64,000 nucleotides of DNA from Canna indica (lineage: Eukaryota; Streptophyta; Magnoliopsida; Zingiberales; Cannaceae), in the NCBI GenBank assembly GCA_034359265.1, contig CP136893.1:23506001-23570000 (forward strand), in the 5' to 3' direction. Below are positions 55,001 through 64,000 of this stretch, in pieces. The first letter of the stretch is position 1, and every line of letters begins with the position of its first letter. The translations under genes and the position numbers were made by a program. A model generated the notes under the pieces. The model was not told the DNA's origin. It did not search any database and saw only the letters and a program-made list of their open reading frames with translations.

Positions 55001-57006
55001 GATGTAACTTCATCCGAGCGATGCAAGGAGGCGTTCGGATTGAGGAACAAACTATAACCTTTTACAAAAAGGTCACCACTATCAATACTCGGATAGACAC
55101 AGAGATTACAGCTACAGCCACGATTATTGAACTGAATTTATCAGAAGAAGAATACTTAGAAGTTCAGAATGCAGTGGCATATGATGATTTCAAAGAATCT
55201 GCTAGCTTCAAAGCGAAATTTAGCCCGTTGCTACAAAGGCTGAAAGAACAGGGCTACATAGGAGAAAACCCGGCCCAACATTGGGCCAAAAATCAAGTGA
55301 CCTGCAAATTGGATATTATCAATCCAGACTTGACAATTCAAGACAAGCCATTGAAACATGTGACACCATTGATGAAAGATCAGTTCGAAAGACATGTTCA
55401 AGCACTGTTGAAAATCGGGGCAATCCGACCAAGTACAAGTAGACACAGAACGATGGCCATAATGGTAAACTCAGACACAAGTATAGACCCAATTACTGGC
55501 CAGGAGAAGAAAGGGAAGGAAAGGATGGTCTTTAACTATCGTACATTGAACGACAACACACACAAAGACCAGTATAGCCTTCCGGGGATAAACACTATAC
55601 TCAAGAGAATCGGCAACAGTAAAATATTTTCCAAATTTGACCTGAAAAGTGGGTTCCATCAAGTTGCCATGGAACCAGAATCCATACCATGGATAGCATT
55701 TATAGTACCAGGTGGATTATACGAGTGGTTAGTCATGCCATTCGGGCTGAAGAACGCACCAGCCGTCTTTCAGCGTAAGATGGACCAGTGCTTTGCTGGT
55801 ACAGAAGATTTCATTGCTGTCTACATCGATGATATATTGGTATTCTCAAAAGACGAGCGAAAGCATGCTAAGCATCTGGAAACAATGCTTAGAATATGTG
55901 AAAAATGGGGGTTAGTCCTTTCCCCCACAAAAATGAAAATTGCTACGAAGGAGATTGAATTTCTTGGGGCAATTATAGGGAACAGCAAAATTAAGTTGCA
56001 GCCCCACATTATCAAGAAAATAATCAGCTTTGAGGAGGATAAACTGAAGAGCAAAACCGGTTTAAGGTCATGGTTGGGAATACTGAATTATGCTAGGTCA
56101 TACATCCCAAACCTAGGAACCTTGCTTGGGCCACTTTACTCCAAGACTGGGCCACACGGAGATAAACGTTTGAAACAATCAGACCTCCACCTTATCGCCC
56201 AAATCAAAGAAATAGTCCAGAACCTGCCTGATCTGAAACTACCACCCCCTGGTTCTTACATAATCCTAGAGACAGATGGATGTATGGAGGGATGGGGAGG
56301 TGTGTGCAAGTGGAAGTCCAAAAAGAATGACCCTAGAAACACTGAAAGGGTCTGTGCCTACGCAAGCGGTAAATTCTCAGTGACTAAGTCGGCAATAGAT
56401 GCAGAGATACACGCCTGCATGGAGACACTGAGAGCCCTCAAAATTCATTATCTGGATCAAAAAGAAATCACATTACGAACAGACTGCCAAGCTATCATTA
56501 GCTTTTATAACAAGTCAGCGCAGACAAAGCCATCCAGAGTAAGATGGCTTAATTTCATTGATTTCATTACTGGAACAGGGGTGCTTGTCAATTTTGAGCA
56601 TATTGACGGTAAACACAACACCCTGGCAGATGCCCTTTCAAGGCTTACTGCAAACTTAATCCAGATTCAAGAACCGAACAGTGTCATTACCTCTCACCTG
56701 GAAGATCTAGAAGGTGCATTAAAGGAGGCAGAATCAGCGCCCCCTGAATTAATTCAACATTTGTGCACGGCCATTACACAGATGAATGAGCAACTGAACA
56801 CACAAACTCTTATGGCCATTACTACATGGGATGATGAGTGGCAGGAAATACTGGAAGAAAATGAGACTGCCGTCGAACGTATCCTTGACGATCAAGACCC
56901 ACTTCCCTATTGGGACGAAATTCCCTACTGGGATGAATTTGAGGAGGTAGAACAAATCCTCAAAAGGGTAGCAAGAATGGAAGTAGAACAATCCGGAGGA
57001 AAGTGA
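52017..57006 (+). CDS. Pararetroviral polyprotein (movement C-part, coat, protease, RT, RNase H), 1632-codon open frame
   Basis: The frame is open from 52108 to the stop ending at 57006. From 52017 to about 52110 the preceding movement-protein residues lie in another frame (single-base shift). Positions in the 1632-residue frame: movement-protein end at 5-80 (GYHGWQGGESNLLLSRSLIG); acidic stretch 130-250; coat region about 330-580; CCHC knuckle CFICGEEGHFARDC near 587; a C-x2-C-x11-C-x2-C-x4-C-x2-C motif near 709-735, a hallmark of badnaviruses; coiled coil 755-800; protease active site LDTGA near 892; RT about 1090-1290 with YIDD near 1239; RNase H 1385-1510 (ETDG, then DALSRL). Movement-protein residues upstream are interrupted, so the full polyprotein cannot be made from this locus as it stands. 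Confidence 0.93.
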
Positions 57007-57169
57007 AGAATCGGATCAAGAAGAACTCTTGCTGGATGATGAAACCCTGAGAAAGGGAAAGTATCCAGCCCGCAATCAGTAAAAAGGGAAGGCATTACAG
57101 GGGAAGTGGAAACCCCTCAAAAATATCCACATTTGTAATTAACCTATTTGAAATTTTTTCTTTTTTAGG

Positions 57170-57586
57170 ATGATTCTCGACAAGCTCAAAGAACTAGCAG
57201 ACGCCAATCGAGGAACATACGCCTCAACAAGAAAAGATATCATGACCGCGCAACACTGGGCTATTCTTGGAGGAGCAACCGGACTAGAGGAGCTAGAAAG
57301 GTTGACAGGAAAATTATTGTTCAAATTCCCCAGAACGATGGATAAGGAGCACCAATGGGCTCAGAAGGTCCACCAAATTCACAATGAGTAGACCCTAAAG
57401 ACTATTGAAGAACTTGAGAAATTGCTTGCCATGACGTATTTGCAAAAAGCCAGACTAGAACAAGCCGCTACCAAAGACAACTGGGCGTCCGACGCACTAG
57501 AGCCAGTAAGCCATCACATCAAGAATCTTGAACAGTGTCACAAGATGGTGCGCGGCAGCAAACAAAGCAATACTTACTTTGTCTGA
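57170..57586 (+). pseudogene. Small ORF downstream of the viral polyprotein, with internal TAG
   Basis: ATG at 57170. The frame runs 138 codons to TGA at 57584-57586, with an in-frame TAG at 57389-57391 (codon 74). The product is helical and charged (LKELADANRGTYAS, then EELEKLLAMTYLQKARLEQA), without a recognised domain. Canonical badnaviruses place their small ORFs before, not after, the polyprotein. Tungrovirus and several endogenous lineages have an ORF after it. Its end is repeated in the inverted segment at 51900-52016. Confidence 0.55.
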
Positions 57587-57797
57587 AAAGACTGGACCAC
57601 TAAGAACAATAATGGCACGGCATGAGCTGGAGGATAACTATGAACGTAGTGTTGAGTCTTGTCATGTACAATTAAGTCTTATCTTATTAGTACGAAAGGA
57701 ATCTTCCACCTGTAAAGCTAATAATTCAATGGTCGATGGGGCCCAATGAGCACCCGTATTGAATTATTAAGCTTCCACGAGAAGCTTCCTATATGTC

Positions 57798-57806
57798 TAT
57801 ATAAGG
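57798..57806 (+). promoter_or_regulatory. Pararetroviral promoter TATA box
   Basis: TATATAAGG about 200 bases before the primer-binding site, the arrangement of the full-length transcript promoter in Caulimoviridae. A perfect inverse copy lies near 51683. Confidence 0.75.
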
Positions 57807-57996
57807 TGTGTGACTTAGAGTAGCGGAGCACACTTCAGACCGAAGAAGTTCCACTTCTCTCATTTGTACTACTACTTCAAGTTCTTAATTTCAAGCTTTC
57901 AAGCTTTCATTCCCATCTAGTTTTCTCTCTCCTCATTCTGCTCCCGTGTTCTTCGTAACCAGTGAACAGTTTGAGAAGCACGCTTCCATTTTATCT

Positions 57997-58009
57997 TGGT
58001 ATCAGAGCC
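57997..58009 (+). other. Minus-strand primer-binding site (tRNA-Met)
   Basis: TGGTATCAGAGCC is the exact initiator tRNA-Met complement that conventionally marks nucleotide 1 of caulimovirid genomes. The inverted copy at the left stops short of it, about 10 bases inward. Confidence 0.92.
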
Positions 58010-58059
58010 TGGTTTTCTCAAAGTTTACCACCTTCCAGGTACATATTTCTTAAACGTCT

Positions 58060-58101
58060 GTCGCATACACAGCTGAGATGGACTACCCATTGATCCGAAA
58101 A
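58060..58101 (+). repeat. 42-bp copy of polyprotein sequence joined at the right border
   Basis: Identical to 52834-52875 (from GTCGCATACACAGC to ATCCGAAAA). It joins the viral leader directly to a piece from inside the polyprotein gene, then host AT-rich DNA starts. Confidence 0.93.
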
Positions 58102-58849
58102 AGTGTGCGAGTATATTTACATAATATAATTTAAAATATCTATAAGTAATAATTAGATTTAATATAAAATTAAGAAATCGAAAGTTTAAAAATAAATTAT
58201 CTTACATTAGTAATTAATAATTGTTTTTACCATAAAAAAAATATGTTCATATAGAAAAAATATAGAAAAATAAAAGTTCATATAAATAAATTTATAATCT
58301 AGAGTAACTTACAAAATAAAATATCAATAAAATGTAAATCTAAAAACGACACCATTTTTAAATATAATGGTATTAATTAGTTTCAAAATACATATATATT
58401 ATTCGAAGTAAAAAATTTTAAGTAAAAAAATAAACTAATAATTTTTAAAATGAAAAATCAAAATTATTTTAAAACAAATAATACTATATAGATTTTTAAC
58501 AAAAAAAATATTAAAAAAATGAAAAACTATTAATACTTTTAAAAGTAAACATCAAATATAATGCAAATATAATGTAAAGTATATGAATTAAGACTATCGA
58601 TAATTAATTCAAAGATAAGAAATTTGAAATTATTTAAGTTTTTTTCAAAAGTAAAAGAAAATTTATATTTCATAAATACAAAAATAATATGAAAATAATT
58701 ATATATATATATATATATAATTTCAATAATTATTTAGTAAAACTATAATTATTTCAATTCATAAAAATAATGGCTTTAAAGAATATATGTAGAAAAAATA
58801 GAGTTAAATTTACAACAATAAAAAGATAAATATTACAAATGCGGCATTG
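58102..58849. other. AT-rich intergenic DNA right of the viral insertion
   Basis: Includes an (AT)n run at about 58700-58720. No gene or repeat boundary is supported. The composition matches the left flank 50136-51229, as expected if one AT-rich region was the target. Confidence 0.6.
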
Positions 58850-59083
58850 GGAGAAATGTCGAGTGCTCTGGGCAACTTTTCTCCTCCGCACCCCCCCCCC
58901 CCCTCGTTCCCCCTCCGTCGCCGTCGAGATCCCTGACCCCCCGGATCCCTCTAGTCATCTAATCTCTTTCCCGAGACTAGTCATCTGAGCTCCATCCTCT
59001 CCCCTGGCACAAAAACCGACATCCTAGTCTTCGATCCTCTTCAAGATTCAGTCGGTGATTTCTAATAGGATTTCCTTCTCCTA

Positions 59084-59931
59084 TGAGCAAGCCCTAAATT
59101 GGCATCAACCCTGGGACCGGAGTCTGATAGGTAAATTTTTAGAGAACCTCCCCCCCCCCCCCCTTCTCTAGATTTTGTTAAACGCTAGGCTTCCCGTTTA
59201 TGGTCGGGTTCTGGTTTAAATCAACACTCGATTTGGAGGAAAAAAATTTTGTTTTCGTTTTGATTCGATTGAGTCAGCAAATCTTGTGCTTACCGGTGGC
59301 CCTTGGACTTTTCGGGGAGATGTTTTGAGATTGATATTGTGGAAACCTTTTTTAGGCCGTGGGATGAACTGTTCACAACGGCTCCGATTTGGATTAGGTT
59401 TCATTCTTTACCACTCGAATTTAGGAATTACGATTTGGTTTTATCGATTGCTCAATATTTCGATAAAGTTCTTAGAATTGATTATCGCTCCTTTGCATTT
59501 GAACGTGGTTGATATTTAATGATTTGTATTGAAATCGATTTTGCTTTACCTATCCGACTAGGAGTTTGGATCTTTGTTGACAGCTCCGAGTTTTTTCAAC
59601 CTATTGTTTACGAAAATCTACCTATGGTGTGCTTTCAGTGCGATTTAATCGGACACCGCGAGTCCTCTTGTCCAATTCTTTTGAATAATTCTTCTTATGT
59701 TCCGTCGATTTCTTCTTCTGAGAATGTTGTTCCCGATTGTGCTTCTGATATCCCTATGCATCCGGTTGCGGCCCCTTCGGTGGACCCTAAGATTGGCCCT
59801 ACGCCAGATCCGACATGTGGTCCCTGGATCCAAGTCCAACGTCGCAATCCTGTGCGACGGGGCCCTCGTAGCACATGCTCCTCGTCCTGGGATGCCCGTG
59901 CTCGGGTTAAAGAGGACTCTAGGATTCTGGT
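59084..59931 (+). pseudogene. LINE ORF1, first part (DUF4283, CCHC)
   Basis: The DUF4283 signature is readable across frames: LVLTGGPWTFRGDVLRL (59287), a PIWIRFHSLPLEF block (59385), then ICIEIDFALPIRLG (59522) and LPMVCFQCDLIGHRESSCP, a C-x2-C-x4-H-x4-C knuckle (59620). There are frame changes near 59340 and 59510. The Pro-rich segment at 59700-59900 ends at the LTR insertion. The ORF1 product is the nucleic-acid-binding protein of the LINE. Confidence 0.82.
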
Positions 59932-62478
59932 TGTAAGATCCGGAAAAAGTTTCCTAATATATATATATAATCTATTTTGGTGCAGCGCATCGGACCCGGG
60001 GGTAGTCGAGTCGAGCCTCGGGATCACCTCGAGTGAAAAGGTATGACTCGGCTAATGAATCATGAAGTTTATTGGATAATTAACTTTCCTTTTATGAAAT
60101 CATGCCTTAAATTAAGTTAACTCGAGTCATGTTATGGGTTGGGTCGGAACCCGAGTCGAGTTCGGGTTTAGTCGAGTTTCGAGTATGACTTAAGTGAGCC
60201 TTGAAACCATCTTTGGAAAAATGGTTGAGGGGATAACCCCCCCCCCCCCCCCCCCCAAATGGTCGTCGTGCGACTCAACCATTGAGTCGCACAAGGCCGT
60301 AAGGGAGAAAGAGGAGAAGGAGCAAGGAGGGGGCTTGAGGCTTGGATCGATCTGAAATTCGCGTCGTCGCCGAAAATTCTTAAGTTGTCGTCACCCGATC
60401 CTTATTTCTTGGCAATCTAGGTGAGTGGTTAAGGCTTTAATAGTTTGGGGGAGGCGGGTGGCCGAACCCTAGATGATAGGCCGAGTTCTTGCGATTTTTC
60501 TCGACGATCCATGATTTCAACAATATGTACTCACTATTTTATGATGTTTCTTGTCAGATCTCGCTATTTTAATCGCTGATTTGCATATTTTTGGGGCTGT
60601 CGAATCATGGGAAAAGGGGAAAGGTCATGCCGAAATTTTTCCCGATTCTCTTGACGGCGAGAAGACCCTTAGATGCCCTTATACCACTATTTTGATGTAT
60701 TCCTTTGAACTCCTCACATAATATGAAGCATGTCCCCTTTAAAGCCCCTTGAAGTGGCCGAATGAACCCTAAGATTCATGAAGAGGGTTCGGCCAAGGGT
60801 GAGGGGAAGGGTAAGTTGATCATTGGTATTTAAGAAGTATGTGGAATTGAAGAGACAAAGTATAGCTAAAGTCTCTTCTATTTTTCCCTACCCCAAGGAC
60901 CTTGGCCGAGCAAGGTTTCCATTGCTCATGGTTCAGCCAAGGTTGGGGAGAGGAGGAGAGACTTGCCTTAGATGGAAATTTCATGATCTTAGGGATCACA
61001 CATAGGGATATAACAATACTTAGGAAGAACACCAAACTTAGCAAGTAGTTTAATTGATTTGAATTGTAGAAATGCTAGATTGTAACCATACTTAGCATTT
61101 GATCCCTAAACTTGGATGTTGACAATGTTACCATGTTTTATAATTCATACATGTTATTTAAATTTATTACTACCTTGCCATGCTGAATAGTTGCTCCTAC
61201 TTGTGCTAATATTCCTAAGGTAGTATAAGAATTGTTAGGTATGTGCATTATGATGAATGATGTAATATTTGAGCATTTTTCTTTAGATTATGCATGCTGC
61301 CCTAAATGTCCTTGGATGGTATTCCAATGTTGACTCATGAAAATTCTCACCTAAGACAGTGTAGAAGGCTAGGTAACATGTAAGGTGTCACTAGATGTTC
61401 ATAGCACATTTATGAAAACTTAGATATGAGACAATAACACTTCTATGACTACTTGTATATTTTTGAAAACTTAGATATTGTAGGTGCACATATACTAAAA
61501 GGGGCGGCATGAATTGTTGACCCGGTAACCGGACATGGCTAGATACGGGCAAAGGCCCGAAGTATATATATATATGGAAACCCTAGGATATTGATTATGT
61601 AATGTGCTTGAGATGGTCCGCCGATGAACGAGAAGGTCGGGAATGACCAATGCTCAGCTCAGCCAGTTAGGTCTAGAGGTGCGCCAGTGGGCCTGCTAGG
61701 TGCCAGACCCCAGTTGGGTGGGACTAGCTATCCTTACCCCATATGGTGTTTGGAGACTAGTGGCCATCCTAGTCGACGGCCCGGGATTATTTGCTTGCAT
61801 CTTGAGATGATGTGGCCGATGGTCAGTATGATACTACCTGATATGGTAGGGACAGTTGTAGCCGAAATATATTGCTATGAGTAGGCCCAAGGGTCGGATG
61901 CCAGAGGCGTGATAAGCCAAGGTGGCAAGTTATCATGTACAGTGGATACTGATGGATCCGTTGATGGTCTGTAGTTGCATTTGAAACACCCTTTACCTCC
62001 TTGTACATTCCTTTATTGCCATGTAATATATATATATGCATGACCGAGGCTTATGTGGAGGTTCAATTGAGCCACTCACTGAATCTCAAGTGGACTCACA
62101 ATTTATTTTTATTTTTGCAGAGCATGAGCAATAGCTTGGTGTCGACATGGTGCAGTTGGAGGGCAGAGGCGGTGCCATATCGCGTAGCGGCATCCATGAG
62201 TCTTAGACTAGTCCTTAGATATGTTGGTTTTATTTTCTGCACTGACATTGTAAAAAAAAAAATTGTAAAACTTGATATTTGACCATTTGGATTTGATGTT
62301 GATGTTTCATCTTGTTTTGAAAAACTTATATACATTGTGACTTGCAAACTTTTATAAAGTATGTTGAGTTTTTCTTTCTGTCGATATTTTTTGGCTTCTT
62401 GATGTCAGTGTAAACAATAGGCTACAGGGCAGGATGTGGGCCCTGGCCGGTCACACTACCCTCAGTTGGGGTGTGACA
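59932..62478 (+). mobile_element. Tekay-like gypsy solo LTR inside LINE ORF1
   Basis: Starts TGTAAGATCC and ends GTTGGGGTGTGACA. It carries the CTGGCCGGTCACACT block near 62440 and GAGCCACTCACTGA near 62070, as in the other Tekay-like LTRs. ORF1 sequence continues on the far side. There is no internal region, so it is a solo LTR. No clear 5-bp duplication: the flanks read CTGGT and CCAGT. Confidence 0.72.
60237..60256. repeat. Poly-C tract, 20 bases
   Basis: One of four long C runs on the plus strand between 58891 and 62853. The others are 58891-58903 (13), 59150-59163 (14) and 62836-62853 (18). Confidence 0.9.
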
Positions 62479-63053
62479 CCAGTGGACTGGAACAGTCGAA
62501 GAAATAAAAAGGTGGCTTCATCAGAATTTACCAATAGGGTTCCATCCCCAAACCCCAAAGGTAAAAATGTTTCCCAACCTAATGCTCCTTCCTCATCCAA
62601 GCATAATGGTAATCCCTCTACTATTAATTCTGCTTGTATCATAGATTTGAATGTTGATTGTAATGATTCCAGTATGTATACTAGTTTCAGTTCTGTGAAT
62701 ATTAATCTTGATGATGTTAATATTGTTGATGCTCCTACTACTGTAGATAATAGTTCTGTTGATGGTAATAATGCTAGTTCTCAAGATGGCTTAATTCATA
62801 ACAATTCTTTTTCTTTTATTTCCCAGCCCACCCAACCCCCCCCCCCCCCCCCCTTTTAGCTTTCAAAAAAAACTAGTAACTCTGTTAACATTCCTTCAAC
62901 TCATAGAACTTCTACAAAGAAGCCCCTTAAACCCCCTAAGCCCAAGAATCTACTTGGCCCTAAAACTGGTAGTCATAGTAGATTTAAAAAACAAAGGTCT
63001 GTGCATCCTAAAAATATTCCCAGAGAAAATAAGGATAATCTCTCAGAATTTTA
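62479..63053 (+). pseudogene. LINE ORF1, second part
   Basis: Resumes after the LTR with an Asn/Ser-rich, low-complexity region (FSSVNINLDDVNIVDAPTTV), then a poly-Pro stretch encoded by the C run at 62836, and a basic C-terminus (KKPLKPPKPKNLLGPKTG). It ends near 63053, about 25 bases before ORF2. Confidence 0.7.
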
Positions 63054-63079
63054 ATATCTTAATCCTTTCATTTTACTTG

Positions 63080-64000
63080 ATGAAAGTGCTTAATTGAAAT
63101 GCTAGAGGTGTTATGCGTAGACCTATTAAAGAATTTTTTAATTCTCAAATTAGGCTTGCTCATACTAATATCATTTCCTTACAAGAAACTCACATTGACA
63201 TCAATAATGCTAATAAGCTTATCAAATCCTTTGAAAAATCCTAGGAAATTGCTATTCAGCCTAGTCTAGGAGCTTCTAGTGGGATTATTATTGCTTGGGA
63301 TTCTAGCTGCACTCAAGCTAAAATTATATCCATCTCTTCTCAAGTCATCCACATTGTTATTCATCATGACAAGTCTCAACCTTTTATGCTTTCTAGTTTT
63401 TATGCAAGTACTGATCCTAAAGTGAGATCCTTATTTTGGAACTCTTTTTTAAATTTGAATTTTGATAGCATTTCTTGGTTGATCATGGGTGATTTTAATT
63501 GTATCTTGAACCCTGAGAATAAGCTTGATGGTCTTTCCTTCAAATTTACTAAGTCTATTCTTGAATTTACTTTTTTTATTCAGCATGTTGGTCTTTTAGA
63601 CTTAGGGTTCTCTGGCCCTAAATTTATCTAGTCTAATAATCATAAGGGGGCTGTTAAAATCCTTATTAGATTAGATAGGATTTTCTCTAATACTGCTTGG
63701 ATTCATTTTCTTGGTAATAGTTCTGTTAAGCACTTAAATAGAACCTTATTTGATCACTGCCCTCTTATTTTGACTATTCCTTCTAGTAATCAATTTAGAA
63801 ATAAACTTTTTAAATTTTAGAATTTTTGGCTTGAATATGAGGATTGTAGGGATGTTGTTTTGAATGCTTGGAATGCATATAATCATGAAGACTCCTCTTC
63901 TGTTTTTAAATGTAAATTCATTAATACTCGAGGTGCTTTATCCTATTGGAATATATATAGCTTAGGGAAGCTGAAAACCCTCTTGGATTCTACTTCAAAT
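63080..64000 (+). pseudogene. LINE ORF2, N-terminal endonuclease domain, partial
   Basis: ATG at 63080; frame kept to the window end. The endonuclease/exonuclease/phosphatase signature is present: LN(stop)NARG, ISLQETH, SGIIIAWDS, WLIMGDFNCILNPENKL, LDRIFSNTAW and FDHCPLIL. The catalytic Glu (QETH), Asp/Asn (GDFN) and final Asp-His (DHCP) residues are all conserved. Four in-frame stops interrupt it (63095, 63242, 63629, 63818), at least three at positions where Trp is expected. The RT domain lies beyond the window. Confidence 0.85.

Larger units (their letters stand above)
51230..58101 (+). mobile_element. Endogenous badnavirus-like pararetrovirus (Caulimoviridae), rearranged
   Basis: About 6.9 kb of viral DNA in AT-rich host DNA, in the order: movement-protein N-part (51230-51499), inverted intergenic segment (51500-52016), movement-protein C-part plus coat, protease, RT and RNase H (52017-57006), a downstream small ORF (57170-57586), promoter and tRNA-Met primer site (57798-58009), and a 42-base joined fragment. 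No LTRs and no integrase, as expected for this family, which integrates by host repair. The badnavirus/tungrovirus-type Cys-rich motif in the polyprotein supports this affiliation. It is not a complete linear genome: ORFs 1-2 expected after the primer site are absent. Confidence 0.92.
58850..64000 (+). mobile_element. L1-type LINE (non-LTR retrotransposon), continues beyond window
   Basis: A GC-richer 5' leader (58850-59080) is followed by ORF1 (DUF4283 and CCHC knuckle) and ORF2 (endonuclease start at 63080). It is split by a Tekay-like LTR at 59932-62478. Stops and frameshifts show it is dead. The RT domain would lie right of the window. Confidence 0.85.

Noticed and set aside
59927..62483. 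Target duplication for the LTR in the LINE
   Set aside because: The flanks CTGGT and CCAGT are not direct repeats, so no duplication is claimed.

Overview
This is a window of angiosperm nuclear DNA, made almost entirely of nested transposable elements. It also holds one recognisable host gene, a NAC transcription factor at 45890-46902 on the minus strand, and one endogenous badnavirus-like pararetrovirus at about 51230-58101. The sequence alone does not identify the species. The plant assignment rests on the NAC domain with its introns, Tekay, Tat and SIRE retrotransposons, plant CACTA (tnp2/TNPA) and Mutator transposases, and the pararetrovirus. I saw no tRNA, rRNA or CRISPR array.

Left part, 1-23872. 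A Ty3/gypsy Tekay-like 3' LTR (927-2457 plus 22061-23872) is split by a Copia/SIRE-like element (2458-22060) with 5-bp target duplications TGTAC. That element was later hit three times: by a Copia-type solo LTR in its 5' LTR (3256-4603), by an internally deleted CACTA element in the integrase region (7491-11527, duplication TGAT), and by a Mutator-like element in the reverse transcriptase region (13118-18856, 9-bp duplication TATTATATT). The Mutator-like element carries a degraded transposase lacking its catalytic core, and on the other strand a small GRF-type zinc-finger gene. A 609-bp hAT-like element (22920-23528, duplication TCGTGACG) sits in the Tekay LTR.

Middle, 23873-42386. A minus-strand Tekay-like LTR (24446-26699) is followed by a solo LTR (26906-39185, duplication TGCAC). 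The solo LTR is split by a 10.9-kb CACTA unit (27184-38125, duplication GCA). This unit is composite: a 7.2-kb element with TNPA and an almost open tnp2 gene is fused to the 5' half of a second copy of the same family, with an internal terminus at 34397. All three CACTA 5' regions in the window share subterminal repeats, a 26-bp tandem array and a conserved ~190-bp inverted repeat just upstream of tnp2. A gypsy C-terminus with its 3' LTR (39941-42386) closes this block.

Right part, 42387-64000. A Tat-like gypsy gag and LTR fragment (minus strand) precedes AT-rich DNA with the NAC gene. The NAC gene has three exons, one in-frame TAG in exon 3, and a promoter with a G-box and two TGACGTCA sites. 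Further AT-rich DNA holds two long-inverted-repeat MITE-like elements. The pararetroviral insertion keeps a 1632-codon open frame (movement-protein C-terminus, coat/zinc fingers, protease, RT, RNase H). It is rearranged: an inverted copy of the intergenic region interrupts the movement-protein region, and a 42-bp piece of the polyprotein is joined at the right end. From about 58850 an L1-type LINE runs to the window end, interrupted by another Tekay-like LTR (59932-62478).

Exon limits, repeat boundaries and target duplications were read by eye. Family assignments come from recognised motifs, not database searches.
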